Assembly (NCBI GenBank): GCA_022578965.1
Contig: MU400826.1
Location: 1 to 34,712, forward strand
Reading direction: 5' to 3'
DNA length: 34,712 bases
From: Xylaria sp. FL1777
Lineage: Eukaryota > Ascomycota > Sordariomycetes > Xylariales > Xylariaceae
This document shows positions 12,109 to 24,973 of this stretch, piece by piece. Below the pieces are notes generated by a model that made no database searches, was not told the DNA's origin, and worked only from the letters and a program-made list of their open reading frames with translations. Position 1 is the stretch's first letter. Each line of letters opens with the position of its first letter. A program made the position numbers and the translations under genes.

Positions 12109-13853
12109 TTTATAAAGCTAAACGCTAAAAAATAACTAAATAAGCATAAATTAAAAGCTTTATTAAATATATTGCTTTAGCTATATATAAATAAAAAAAA
12201 AAAACTTTAAAAATAAATATTAAGCTTAAATATAGCTAATTTATAAAAAACTTTTTTATAAACTAATAAAATATAAAATAAGCTATAATAATTGCTAAAA
12301 CCTTTTAAATAAAATATTTTATAATAAAATATTGCTTAAATAATTATTAAATTATTATTTTTATTAATATTGTTTTAAAATTAGCATATATTTTAAGCTT
12401 TAAGCATATTATTAATAAAAACAATAAATAAGCTTTTTAAAAATTATAAAAATATTAAGCAATAAAGCATTTTAATATAAAAGTTTTTTAAGCTATTTTA
12501 TATTTTTTTGCTTTTTTTAGCGTAATATTTATATACGCAGATTTTTTAAGCTTTTATATTTATATTATGTGTTTTCTAACTTAATAAACTAGTTTTTAAA
12601 AAAAAGCATTAATAATTAAAAAAGTTATATATAGCTTATTGTTTTTATAAAAAAAAGCTTTAAAAAGTACTTTAGCTTTAAATTATTAAAAAATTTATAT
12701 TTATTGCTTTTAATAAATATTAAGCTTTATAAACTTTTATAAGCACTAAATATAACTTTTTTTAAATTTAAAAAAACAGCGTTTATTTTATTAAGCATTA
12801 AAAATATAAAAAACAAAAGTAAAACATTAAAAAAAAAGCTAAATATTAATTGTTTTGTTTGTTTAATACTTTTTACTTTAAAGCGCAAAAGAAATTTCTA
12901 GCAAAAAGAATTAAAGCTTATATTATATTATAAGCAATATAAAAACGTTTTAAAAGTATAAAATTATTTTACTATAAATATATTTGCAAATATTTTTTTT
13001 TTAAGTATAATAAGCTAAGTATAAAATTTAGCTAAGCTTAATAGTTTAAAAAAAAAAGTATAAACTTTTTATAAGCACTTTTTTAAAAAAAACGCTAAGC
13101 ATTTTTAAAAGCTTTTATTTATATATTTAAATATATAAAAAAGCTAAAACTAGTTTTCATAAAGCTAAAATACTTTTATAAGCATTAAAACTTAAGCTAT
13201 TTTTAAACATAATAAAACAAATAAAAAAAAACTTATAAAACTAAATAAACAAAAAAAAATAATATTAATTTTGTTTAAAAAACATTAATAATACAAGAAA
13301 CTTTATAATTATAAATATTAAAATAAACTAAAAGCAGCTATATTTTAATAAAAAAAATTAAAGTAAAATAAAATAGTTAAATAAGCTAACTAACTAATTA
13401 AAGTAAGTTTAAGCTAAATTATATAATAAAAATAAAAATATAAATATTACGTTAAATTTAAAAATGTAAACTTAAATATTATAAATAACATAATAAAAAT
13501 TAGCTATAATTGCTTTATTTATATTATTAAATAGCTTTTTTATTAATTGTTTTATTTTTTAATTTATATATAGCTTAATTGCTTAAATATATAAATTATA
13601 ACTTATTTTTTTATAATTAAAGTATTATAATAAATTTAATGTAATTATACTGCTTTATTTTAATAAATAAACCAAAAAATTTTTTATTATATATTTAGTA
13701 ATTTAGCGTTATAATAAAGTTATAATGTTTAATACATAATAAATTTTATAATTGCTTTAATTTTTAATTAAATATATTACTTTTTTGCTTTTATAATTTT
13801 ATATTTAAAATTTAATGCTATTATTTTTAATGCTTTATTATATTATGCTTTAT

Positions 13854-13861
13854 TTAAAAAA
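13854..13861. repeat. Target-site duplication, left (ttaaaaaa)
   Basis: This 8-base direct repeat flanks the 3.6-kb element. The right copy at 17438-17445 reads ttaaaaag, differing by one G/A transition in the last base. Because AT-rich words recur by chance, the support comes from its exact placement against the TIR ends and from the same 8-bp length at the second TIR element. Confidence 0.6.
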
Positions 13862-13946
13862 GGGAATTAATATAAACATATAAAGAATTAATACAAACAT
13901 ATAATCTTATAAACACATAATGCTCTTATTAGCTTAATTAAAAAAC
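13862..13946 (+). repeat. Left TIR of the 3.6-kb element with two iterons
   Basis: This 85-bp arm pairs with 17353-17437. It contains two near-identical 19-bp iterons, aattaatataaacatataa at 13865-13883 and aattaatacaaacatataa at 13886-13904, exactly 21 bp apart, followed by a weaker third (ttataaacacataa). Such internal direct repeats in TIRs are typical transposase binding sites. Confidence 0.8.
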
Positions 13947-16900
13947 GGACTTTATAGTACTTTTTGCTTTAACAGACTTACTTTTTATTTTTATGTAACT
14001 AATTAAATTTCTAGCTTAATTTTTTTTCTAATAGCATTATTTTTATGCAGACTTTTTAATATAAATATTATAATAAACTATTTATATAACGTATTAGCTT
14101 TTAAATATTAACATTTTATATGTTATAATAGTAGTTTTTACTTATAGAATATTATTAAACTACTATAAACGGTTATATTAAGTATTTATTAATTTAATTA
14201 TTTTAGTTTTTATTAATTTTTTTGCTTTTAAATATTAGGCTATATTTAATGCTTGCTAAACTTGCTACTTATAGTTTTTTTTACTTTAAGTACTGTTAAT
14301 TAATTATATGTTTAATACTAAGTAAAAAAATAACTATTGTTTTTTTTAGTACTGCTATATTAGCTTTTGTTTTACTTAAGCTTAGCTAAAGTTAACTTAT
14401 TTTAGCTATTTAGTAAGTAACCTTATTTTTAGCTTGTTAGCTGTTTTTTTAAAGCTTTGCTTAGTAGCTTACTTAGTTTAATTGTAAGCTTACTAAAAAT
14501 TACTTTTATAAAGTTCTTTAGTTAATTATAAAGCATTGTAGCAATTTTAAAGTTGCAAATTTATTTGTATATATTTTTTAATAATAATTTTTGCAACCTT
14601 TAACATAAGTAAATATTTAATTTATTAAAAAAGCTTATATATGCTAGCTTAAAATAAACTTTATAATAATATAAAATCTTAAGTTTAACAAAAATTAAAC
14701 AGTTATTAGTACAATGTTTAATGTTTGTTAAAAAAAGGTTATTTGCGCTTAGTATAGCTTTATAAGCAATTTAATATTGCTAATTAAATAAGTTAAACTT
14801 TTTTAAAGCTATAATTATTTAAAGCTTACTTAAGTAATTAAAAAACAATAATAAATATTTACATTAAATTAAAATTTTATTTTAAGCATAAGCCTGTTTA
14901 AAGTTACGCTTTTAGTTAGCTATTATTTTTTGCAATGTTTTAATAAAACTATACAAATAACTTATGCTATTTAAAAAATAGCTTTTTATATTATTATTGC
15001 TTACTTTTATGCTTAATATAACCTAAATGCTAAAGTTATAATATTTATAAATATAATAACATGCTTACTACATTTTAAAAAGCATATAAGTTTTATAAAT
15101 ATATTATAAAATAAAGCGCTAGTTATTAAATCGTTAGCAAAAATTAATTTATGCCTTTTTATATATAGCTTTTGTTTTTATAAATACTACTTTTTTTTAC
15201 ATAATTAAAACGCTTTAATATATATAAAGAATTTTTTTATTATTAGTAAACATAGCTTTAATTAGCTGCTTATTTAAAAAAGTTAACTTTATTAATGCTT
15301 AACTAGCAAAAGTAGCATTTTTATTTTTGCTAGTAATAAAGCTACTACTGTTAATTCAACTTGAAACTTATTTTTGTTTAGCTTTAAGCAAAACGTTAAA
15401 ATTAATGTAATATATATAGATTTACTGCTATAAAAAAAAAAACTAGTAATTTAATGCAGCTTTTATTGCTTTATTATAATTAGTTATAACTATATTAAGC
15501 TTTTATATTATATATTATGTTATAAGTTAACAAATACTTTTAGTTAAAAACTAAAAGCTTTTTTGCTTTTTATTATTAATTAAGCTAAATGCAGCATTAA
15601 AAACTATTTTTAAGCAAGTTTAGCTTATTGCTTAAAATAACAGCAGCTTAAATTAATTAGTATTATATATATTATTAAAGCTAATAACTTTAAAAAATTG
15701 CTTTTATATTTTTAAGCAGTAAAAAAACATTTAAACTAGTTTAATTAAGCAGTTTAGCTTATTATTAGCTTACTTTATTAAGTAAAGAACTTTTTTCTTT
15801 TTAAAAAGCTTAATAAAAGCAATAGTTAAATTATAATTATTTAGCTTAACTTAATTAATAAAGCTTTAAGCCTTATAAATATTCTTTTAAATAAAAATGA
15901 ACTTTTTATATTGTTGTTTTATTATGCTTTAAATATTTTAAGCTTAAATATTAATTTAATAGCTAGTTAATTTAATAATTATTTTTATTAATTTTATAAG
16001 CTTACAATAAAAAAAATAAATAAAAAAGTTTAAGCTTAAGCTATAATTATACTAATAATGTTTTGCATTTTTATATAGTTATAATAACTATTAACCTTTA
16101 TTTATAGCTTTAGTAATAATTATTTATTTATAGCTAGTTTTTTAATACTTTTACTATTAAAGTTTTTTACTTTTGCTTTTTTTAACTTGTTTAAATTAAT
16201 TATATTTAATAAAAAATCAAATTAATTGTTTTTTAAACAAGTATATATAATTTTTAGTAAAACTAAACTTATTACTTTTTAAAAATATATTAACGTAATT
16301 AAAAAGCATATTAGCTATAAAAAATAAGTTGCTTAAAATAAGTAAATTAAAAATAGTTTCTAGAACTAAAAACAGTAAATTATAGCTAACTAACAAAGTA
16401 CTTGCTTTAAACAGCAAAACTAGCACAAAAAAAGTTTGTTTAAGCAATACTATTATAAATAAAGCAGCTTTAATTAAATTTAATACAAATAACTTTACTA
16501 GTAAACATTAAAGCAGTAAATATAAAAAAAAGAAGTTATAGCTATTTAAATTTAATAATAACTACTTTTATTTGTTTTTTTACTAATATACACGTTTATA
16601 TAAGCAAACTAAATTTATAAAAAGCTATTAATTTTTTTTTATAACTTTATAAACTAACTATAAAGCTAATGCAAATTTTTTTTAAGTCGCAGTTAATAAG
16701 CTAGCAATACAAAACAATTTAACAAACTAAAATCTTAAAAAAACAAAAATAAAACCAGCTTTTAAGCTAAGCATAAGCATTTATATACGTTAAAGCTTTA
16801 ATAAATAAAAAAAATTTTACTAAAGGAAATCTTATAATTAGTATAGATTTTTTATGCTAGCTTATTAAGTTCTTTATAGCTACATAAGTATAAAACAGTG

Positions 16901-17352
16901 CTAAAAAAATAAAGGTAAGCCCTAAAAATATCATTAAAAGCATTATTATTACTAAAGCTATAAAATAAAGAAATACTTTTGCTACTATAACTAAATACAA
17001 AAGATTAGCAAATTAAAGTAGTTATAAAAGCAGCAAATAGCTTATTACGTAAGAAAAATAAACAAAAAAAAAGTAACAAAACGTGCGTTGTTTTTTTTAA
17101 CGATAAAATAAATTATCTAAAGTAAAAACGCGCCTACGCAACAACTAAAGCTTAAAAAGTTCAAAAAACATCGTATAATATAAAAGTTAATTAGTATTAC
17201 AAAATTAAAATATATAATAAATATGTTTTTAGTATTAATAGAATAAAAAGCGTAAAATATAAAGTATAAACAAAATTAAATCAACAAAATATATAAGAAA
17301 AAATATAAAATAAACAACATTAAGTACATAAAAAAAAACAGTATGCACTAAC

Positions 17353-17437
17353 ATTTTTTAATTGAGCTAATAAAAGCATCATATATTTATAAAATCATAT
17401 GTTTGTATTAATTCTTCATGTGTTTATATTAATTCCC
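17353..17437 (-). repeat. Right TIR of the 3.6-kb element
   Basis: This is the complement of the left arm. It preserves some bases that are mutated on the left: its iterons read aattaatataaacacatga and aattaatacaaacatatga. Comparing the arms gives the ancestral sequence at most positions, since each difference is C/T or G/A. Confidence 0.8.
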
Positions 17438-17445
17438 TTAAAAAG
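17438..17445. repeat. Target-site duplication, right (ttaaaaag)
   Basis: This matches 13854-13861 in seven of eight bases; the mismatch is G here against A on the left, the direction expected from decay of the left copy. Confidence 0.6.
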
Positions 17446-18599
17446 CTATAATTAATATTTTATAATAAATAGCTTTTTAAAGTTTATAACTAGTAGTTTG
17501 CTTTATAATAAATACTTAAGTTTTGCTTAATAGTTATAATAAACTTTTTTTAGTTTAATAAAAAGCTTAGCTTATTATTACTTTATATTTAAGGCTTACT
17601 ATTATTATATTAATATAATTAACTATAAATTAATTAATTTTTTAGCTATATTATAATAATTAAGCTTTTTTATATTTAAAACTTATTTAGCTATTTTATA
17701 TATGTTTTTTTTTAAGTTATTATAATAATTAATACTTTAGTTAAAATTTTATTTACTTTTTTAATTTATTATAAACGTTATTATATATAATGCATTAGTT
17801 TATAAAGTGCTAAATTAAATTTTTTAGTTATTTATATTAATATATTAATAACTTTTATTTAAATATTTTTTATATTAATAAATATGCTTTAAATATTATA
17901 TATATATTACTAAAAAATATTATATTTCTTTTATTAATTTTAAATAAAATTATTTTAAAAAGTTAAGCATAAAATCACAAGTTTTATATAATATAATTAA
18001 AGCCGCTATAATATATAATTTATAGCTATAAAATAAATTAATAAAAATAAAGCTAATATTAACGTATAAAGTATAAAAATGCGTTGCTTTTTTTTATTTA
18101 AACTATAAGCATAAATATTAATATTAATGCTATATTTTTTATTAATTTTTTAATTTATTTATAATATAGCATTGCTGTTATTAATTTAGCTAACTAAGTT
18201 TATTATAAACTTTTTATTATAACTATAATATAATAAACATAATTATTAACTTTAAAGCTTTAAATATATTATAAATTATATTATAAAAAAATATATAAAG
18301 CTTATTATTAAATATAAGCAGTAATAAATAAATAACTAAAAATACCTTTTTAGTTTACTTTATAAAATTTTAAAGTAATAATAATATTTATTACTTTTTA
18401 ACAAAAGTTATTTTAAGTTTATTATATATTAATTAATTTAAAAATATTAATATTTTTAATAAGTAATGCTATATAATTAATATAAACATTATAGCTTTTA
18501 AAAACGTTATTTATAGCTTAAAGCTTTATATTTATTAAATAATTCTAAAAAACTTTTATAAATATTTATATTTTATATAACGCATTTTTTAATTAACTT
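17446..18599. other. AT-rich decayed DNA, no gene
   Basis: There is nothing recognisable between the 3.6-kb TIR element and the small GC-richer islet before the LTR element. Dense ta-steps and stop codons occur in every frame. Confidence 0.65.
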
Positions 18600-18681
18600 A
18601 GCCACTTTATTAAACGGGCTACTTAAGCTTAGCGTACCACCTACACTAAATTTCTATAGCGGGGTATTTAAAGGCAATTAT
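18600..18681. other. Less-mutated islet next to the LTR element
   Basis: This stretch keeps words that are rare elsewhere in the window, such as gccac, acgggctac, gtaccacctacac and gcgggg. It ends exactly where the first long direct repeat begins. It could be the end of an unidentified element used as the insertion target, or sequence that stayed single-copy and so escaped mutation. No coding potential is visible. Confidence 0.45.
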
Positions 18682-19978
18682 TGTTAAATATAAGGGATTA
18701 TATCTTAAGCTAAAATTATTTAACTAATAGGTATTTAAAGGTAAACTTATGTTAAAAAAACAAAAGCTTTTATATAAAACCTGCAAAGTTAGCTAGTTGC
18801 GTTTATATAACAAAAAACAACACATAATTAATATAACTAATAAATTTAATATTATATGCGATTATTTATATTTAACAATTAAAAGTTTTATTGTTACTTT
18901 TAACTATTATTAAATAAGCTATTAGCTTAATTAAATAATTAGCATGTAAAAACTAGCTAATTAAAACGCAAAAATTACGTTAAAACATTTAAATAACTTT
19001 TATTTATAAAACAGAAAACTTAAAAGCAAAGCAGTTAGCTTAAACTTATAAAATTACATTACTTTAAACTTAAATATAAAAATACTATAGCTAAAATAAC
19101 TTATAATGCTTAAAGTTAAAAACTATTTAAAAGCAGTAATAATACTAGCATTTTTTATAAAGTTTTTATTAATAGTAAACTATAAAACTTAAAACTTAAA
19201 ACCTTTATAAAATATAACAAAAATAACTACTTTTAAACAAACTGCATATAATACCGATTTAAATAATTATAATGCAAAAATACGCTAATATACTAATTAA
19301 GTTAAAACTATTAACTAATTAAAGAACTAAATCTTTAAAATAGTATTTTAAAACTATAAAAATATAATGCTAGAACTTATAAATATACTTAATGTATAAT
19401 ATAATAAGCTTTATATTATTAAAGTATACTTAAAAAAAAGCTTTATATATTAAATAAAGCTAAATTATAAATTATTTATTAATAATAGCGCAAAATAACT
19501 ATTAAAGAATCTAGAAATTTAAGCAGCTAAATAAAAAAAAAAGCTAGCTTTAGTAGTAAAACATAAAGCTATAAACCTTACTAAGTTATATAACATAGCT
19601 ATTAACTTAAAAAAAGCATTAAAAAAAAGCTACTAAAAATAAGTAATAGCATTTTAATAAATTAATTAATCAAAGATTAAAAACGGAACTTTTAATTATA
19701 TTATAATTATAGCAAACTTGCAAAACAAAGCAAGCATTAAGGTATTAGTTTAAAATAAGCTACCTAAAAAAAAACTTTATAAAAAAAGCTTTTCTACTTT
19801 TAGAAATACGAAAAAAATAAATAATACAATTAAAGTAAAAAAACTTTTTAATTGCTAAAAATTAGCAAAAAGAAATTAAAGCAGCTTTTATAGCAAAAAA
19901 TTATAAAAACATAAAAAAAGCATAAAATTTAAGCGTTCTTAAGCAAATATTAATAATAAAAACATAAACTATAAGCTA
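18682..19978 (+). repeat. Long direct repeat (LTR), left copy
   Basis: It aligns over its whole 1297 bp with 22330-23624. Sampled differences are C/T and G/A, for example agggattatatctt here against aggaattatatttt on the right. This copy keeps more G+C, so it is the less mutated of the two. Its first ~70-80 bases recur at 12041-12108 (minus) and 28819-28897 (plus). Confidence 0.75.
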
Positions 19979-19994
19979 TTATTATTATTAATAA

Positions 19995-20019
19995 CCTGCT
20001 GTGCTGCTTTATAGCGCGG
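19995..20019. repeat. GC-richer hairpin remnant, second copy
   Basis: It corresponds to the inverted hairpin at 7709-7733. Here the stem is partly broken by transitions (cctgctgtgctgc against the intact arm of the other copy). It lies 17 bases inside the boundary with the left long repeat. Confidence 0.45.
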
Positions 20020-21239
20020 TTTATTTACTTGTATACTTATAAGTAAAACTATATAAAAAAGCTAAATAAAAACCTTATGTAATAATATTAATGCTGCTAC
20101 TTTAAAGTTTTTTTACTTTATAATAACTAGTTTTTATTAATTAGCTTGTTAAACAGAAAATAATAATTAAAGAACAGAAAAACTTTTTTTAAAGCTTTTA
20201 GATTTTTTGCTTTTTTAAAAAGCGTATAAAAGCTTTTTTTTTGTTCTTTAAAACCTTTAAAAAGGCGCTTTTACTTTTTTTGCTAGTTTTTTTTTATTAC
20301 TTGCTTTTTTTTTTCTTTTTTTCTTTTTTTTTTATTTTAACTGCTTTATTATATATTGTTATTTTATTAATAGCTAATAGCTACTTTATAATAATACTTG
20401 CAGTTTTAAGCTTTTTTATAGCTAGTTATAAGTTTTTATTAGTTTATAGTAATTTAGCTATAAAGCTTTTTTATAGTTGTTTTTTTTGTTTTTTAATAAG
20501 CTATAACATAAAATTATGTGCTAAAAGGTTTTTTTTTTTTTTGCATATTTATAAAACAGCATAAAAAAGCTTAAAACCTTTTTTTTATGTAAAAATGCTT
20601 TTAGCTTTAGTTTTTTAATATATATTTATATTATTATAGCTGTTTTATACTTTAGTAATTTGTTATATTTTTTAAAAGCTTTATTTTTGCTAAGCTTTTG
20701 TTTAGCTATTATTAAATAGCTACTGTTTGTTTTAGTTTAGCTTTATTTGCTTATTTATTTTTTTTAATATAATTTTAAGTTTTTTTTCTTTTAATTATTT
20801 TTTTTGCTAAAAGTTTAAAACTAATATTAAATCTTTTTTAGTTACGCTTTTATTATTGTTTATAAGCTTACTTTTTGTTTAATTTTTAGCTTTTTAAGCT
20901 TTTATATTTTAAATAAAAGTTTTAATTTTTTTTGTTGCTTTTTAGATTAATTTTCTAGCTACTAAGCTTTTTATATAATATTTATAAGCTATTGTTTTAT
21001 TACTAAAATATAAGTTAATAAAAAAATTTTTCATTTTAGTTTTTAAATGCTTTGTTTTAATTACTTTAAAAGCTTTAGCTATACGTTTAAAACACTTATT
21101 TTAAGTTATTACTAATAAGTTAACAATATTTTTTGCTTTGTTCTTTTTAAAGTTTTTATATTAAATTATTATATTATAAGCTAAAATGCTTTATATTATT
21201 ATAACATATATTTGTTTTATTTTTGTTATGTTATTACTT

Positions 21240-21620
21240 TATGCAAAGTTTTATAGCTTAATTACTATATATAACTAAATGCTTAATTTTTTTTTAAGCT
21301 TGATGAAATGTTTTTTTTACTTTATATTTTTATTAAACTATATTTTTAAGAACTTTGCGCTGTTTTTTAAATATATTATTACATTAAAAAAGTATACTAC
21401 TTGCATAAATGCTATTTTATCGCTAAAGAAATCCATTAATTTGCTTTTTTATAATATAAACATTATTTTATATTGTTTTATTTAGCTTTTATATATTTTG
21501 TATGCTGCTTTTAAAGCTTTATAGTTTTGCTTTATATTTAAGTTTGCTATAATAAAATTAATATTATTAGCAAAGCTAACTATTATTAGCTTTTAATATA
21601 TAGCAAAGTTATTATAAAGT
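21240..21620 (-). pseudogene. Decayed reading frame within the internal domain, copy 2
   Basis: This is the minus-strand counterpart of the frame at 6180-6540. It keeps some codons the other copy has lost: CAA at 21403-21401 for TAA, ATG for ATA just before it, and GAT for CAT or AAT shortly upstream. Remaining in-frame stops are TAA or TAG and could have been glutamine codons. It is probably a relic of a transposon protein, possibly Gag because of its place in an LTR-like element, but no diagnostic motif is left. Confidence 0.3.
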
Positions 21621-22329
21621 ATTAAAATATATAAAAGAAAAAAAAAAGTAAAAGCAAAAACTTTTAAAAAACTTTAGTTTTTAGCGCTATTAGCTAAAAT
21701 ACCGCTTTATTAAAGCAAAAATACATTATATAGTTTAATATAAAAAAGTTTATTTATATAATTATTTAAACAAAAAAGCCTTTTTATTACAAAATATATA
21801 TTATTATTTTTTTATTAATAGTATTAAAAGCTTTTATAATGTTTAGCTATAATAAAAACGTTATATTTTTGCTAATTGCTTTTTTTGCTGTTTTTAATAG
21901 TAGTTTAATAGCTGCATTTATTAATTTATTTTGTTTGTTGTTTATTTAGTTGTTTAATAGAAAACTTTTCTGCTTAATTACTTTTGCTATATAATAATAT
22001 ACCTTTTTTTTTTGCACTTTTTTTACTATACAAATAAATGCAATAAAACGTTACTATTTAGCTGTTTTTTTAGTTTTTTTTAATTTTTTAAGTTTAAGTA
22101 TAACTACTATTTTTGCTTGCTTAAATTATACTAAGTAATATTTTAATAAAAAGCTAGCAATATATAATATTGCTATTTTTTTTACTAAAGTAAGTTTATA
22201 AGCTTTAAAAAAGCTATTAACTAACAAGTTATTTTTTAGCGCTTTTTATAACGCTAATTTTTATATTAGCAATATTGTGTTTTTTTTTTATATTAATGTT
22301 AATTATAAATTTTTAGTAGTTATTATAAG

Positions 22330-23624
22330 TGTTAAATATAAGGAATTATATTTTAAGTTAAAATTATTTAATTAACGGGTATTTAAAAATAAACTTATGT
22401 TAAAAAAATAAAGGCCTTTATATAAAACTTGCGTAATTAGTTAGTTGCGTTTATATAATAAAAACAATAAGCAATTAATATAACTAATAAACTTAATATT
22501 ATATGCTATTATTTATATTTAATAATTAAAAGTTTTATTGCTATTTTAAACTATTATTAAATAAACTACTAGTTTAATTAAATAATTAGTATATAAAAAC
22601 TAGCTAATTAAAACATAAAAAGTGCGTTAAAACATCCGAATAATTTTTACTTATAAAACAGAAAACTTAAAAGTAAAGCAGTTAGCTTAAACTTATAAAA
22701 TTATATTACTTTAAACTTAAATATAAAAATATTATAGCTAAAGCAATTTATAATGCTTAAAATTAAAAACTATTAAAAAGCAGTAATAATACTAGCATTA
22801 TTTATAAACTTTTTATTAATAATAAACTATAAAACTATAAACTTAAAACTTTTATAAAGCATAATAAAAATAATTATTTTTAAATAAACTGCATATAATA
22901 CTAATTTAAATAATTATAATACAAAAATACGCAAATATATTAATTAAGTTAAAACTATTAATTAATTAAAGAACTAAATTTTTAAAACAGTATTTTAAAA
23001 CTATAAAAATATAATGCTAAAACTTATAAATATATTTAATATATAATATAATAAGCGTTATATTATTAAAGCATACCTAAAAAAAAGCTTTATATATTAA
23101 GCAAAGCTAAATTATAGATTATTTATTAATAATAATATAAAACAACAATTAAAAAATTTACAAATTTAAGCAACTAAATAAAAAAAAAAGCTAGCTTTAG
23201 TAGTAAAACATAAAGCTATTAATTTTATTAAGTTATATAATAGAGCTATTAACTTAAAAAAAGCTTTAAAAAAAAGCTATTAAAAATAAATAATACTATT
23301 TTAATAAATTAATTAATAAAAAATTAAAAATAAAAGTTTTAATTATATTATAATTGCAGCAAACTTGCAAAATAAAGCAAGCATTAAGCTATTAGTTTAA
23401 AGCAAACTACTTAAAAAAAAACTTTATAAAAAAAGCTTTTATATTTTTAAAAACACAAAAAAAGTAAACAATATAATTAAATCAAAAAAGCTTTTTAGTT
23501 GCTAAAAATTAGCAAAAAAAAATTAAAGCAGCTTTTATAGCAAAAAATTATAAAAACATAAAAAAAACATAAACTTAAGCATTTTTAAACAAATATTAAT
23601 AATAAAAATATAAACTATAAGCTA
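22330..23624 (+). repeat. Long direct repeat (LTR), right copy
   Basis: This is the 1295-bp partner of 18682-19978. More of its C and G positions have become T and A than in the left copy, though a few sites (for example acggg near 22377) are preserved only here. Both copies have therefore decayed separately since insertion. Confidence 0.75.
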
Positions 23625-24965
23625 TATATTTAAAACTATTTATTAAATAAATATTAGTATGCTTTTTTGAAAATAGCAAGGAAAAATTTTATATTTAATA
23701 AAACAGTTTAAAAAATAGTTTTATAAATACTAAAATTTAACTAAAAACTTTTAAAAGAAATTAAGCAAATTTAAAAAAAAAACAAAGTAAAAAAAAGCTA
23801 AACTAAATGCTAACTAATTATTAAAAAAACTAGCTTAAATTATATTTATAGCTAAAAATAAAACTAAAATAACATATAAACTTAAAACTTTGCTATTTTA
23901 AACTTAAGCGTTATAATATATATATTTAATAAAGTTAATATATTTTTAAACCTTAAAAAAGCTAACTTAAATAATGCAATATATATAAAAAATAAAGTTA
24001 TTTTAATTAAAGAATTTAAAGAAGTAAACATATATATTTAAAAACTAAAAAAACTAAAAGTTCTTTAGTTATATAATATAGCATTTTGCTTTATAATAAC
24101 TATTAATTTAATATTACTTTAAGTTTTTAACTAAATAAAATATTAATAAAATAACAAATTATTTACGAACTTTTTATAATAAAAAAATAAGTTAACTTTA
24201 TACTATTTATAAAACTAACTTAATTAATTTATTATAAAATACTTTTTGTTATTACTTAAAAAATATACTTTTTATATATAATAAAACAAACTTAACTTAT
24301 ATATAAAAAAGCTAATTTTATAAAAAGATTTATTTAAATAGCATTTTTAAATAAGCTATTTAAAACTTAAAGCAATATAACATTTAGTAACTTTATTTTA
24401 AGAAGTAAAAATTTGCTAAGCTTTTAATAAAAATAACAAAATAAAAACTACTTAATATAATACATATAAAATATTAAAAATTAAACATTAAATTAATAAA
24501 TAACTATAAAAAAAGCTAATAATAGCTAATATATAATTAATAATTAATTTTTATAATTATAAAAATTTTTAAAAAAACAAAAATAAAAAATAATATATAA
24601 TGTTTATTATTAACTAATTTTTTAGCTTTATTTTTAATTACTACTTATATAACTAAACATATTTATTAATTAAAACTATATTTACTTACTTAATTAAATA
24701 TATATAAAATTATTATAAAACTAAAGTATTAATAATAACATGCAATAATAAAATAACTATAAATATAAAAAGCACTTTTAAACTTGCTTAGCATTTTTAA
24801 ACAACTAAAAAAATTACGTTTAAAATGTTTTCTTTTAATACTTAAGCACTTAATAAAAGTGCTAAAAAGTTAAAAAGTATAATTAAAAAAAAAGCAAAAT
24901 TTATAAAAAATAAATCTAAGTTGCTAATTTATTTTTAAATAAGAATTATTAAAGCTGCTATATAT
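23625..24965. other. AT-rich decayed DNA, no gene
   Basis: I find no gene, repeat pair or RNA gene in this gap between the LTR-type element and the minisatellite-bearing TIR element. Confidence 0.65.
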
Positions 24966-24973
24966 TTTTATAA
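24966..24973. repeat. Target-site duplication, left (ttttataa)
   Basis: This is identical to 25887-25894 and directly abuts the TIR. It is an exact 8-bp duplication, the same length as at the 3.6-kb element. Confidence 0.8.

Larger units (their letters stand above)
7750..13853. other. AT-rich decayed DNA, no gene
   Basis: There is no supportable gene or RNA gene. Inside it I recognise three things listed separately: a perfect hairpin at 7762-7801, the second copy of the 53-bp repeat at 8950-9002, and a 68-bp LTR-end fragment at 12041-12108. Everything else is short-word AT-rich sequence with frequent stops on both strands. Confidence 0.7.
13862..17437. mobile_element. 3.6-kb TIR DNA transposon, decayed
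   Basis: The ends are 85-bp terminal inverted repeats (13862-13946 and 17353-17437). The left starts gggaattaatataaac and the right ends with its complement. I count about ten mismatches between the arms, nearly all transitions. An 8-bp target duplication flanks it. The length suits a cut-and-paste element with a transposase gene, but the interior is decayed. The plus-strand frame from 16217 to about 16450 is broken only by TAA and TAG codons, with an open antisense frame of 76 codons opposite; I recognise no transposase motif. Known superfamilies with 8-bp target duplications include hAT, Merlin, P and KDZ; the ends do not let me choose. Its ends resemble those of the element at 24974-25886. 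Confidence 0.8.
19979..22329 (+). repeat. Internal domain, copy 2 (inverted partner of 5395-7749)
   Basis: It runs between the two long direct repeats. It holds the hairpin near 20007, the antisense Phe/Leu-rich frame at 20241-20564 and the 68-codon antisense frame at 21279-21485. The minus strand reads as a Lys/Gln-rich frame whose CAA at 21401-21403 is TAA in the other copy. No retroviral protease, reverse transcriptase or integrase motif can be read. Confidence 0.7.
18682..23624. mobile_element. LTR-retrotransposon-like element with 2.35-kb interior
   Basis: Two direct repeats of about 1.3 kb (18682-19978 and 22330-23624) flank a 2351-bp middle. Both repeats start TGTTAAATATAAGG and end ataagcta, which suits an LTR whose terminal CA decayed to TA. 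The middle is too short for a full Gag-Pol, so a non-autonomous or deleted element is likely. Flanking pentamers (attat before, tatat after) do not form a clear target duplication. The middle alone recurs inverted at 5395-7749. Orientation is unresolved: the repeats fit either direction, while the decayed frames in the middle read better on the minus strand. A tandem duplication is the alternative. Confidence 0.7.

Noticed and set aside
13862..17437. Assignment of the 3.6-kb element to hAT
   Set aside because: The 8-bp target duplication fits, but other superfamilies share it. The terminal bases are not the usual hAT ends and no transposase motif is readable.
20241..20564. 107-codon plus-strand frame as a membrane protein
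   Set aside because: Its poly-Phe/Leu content mirrors an A-rich opposite strand. The related frame at 7303-7488 differs by homopolymer indels, and the opposite strand has the better supported relic frame.
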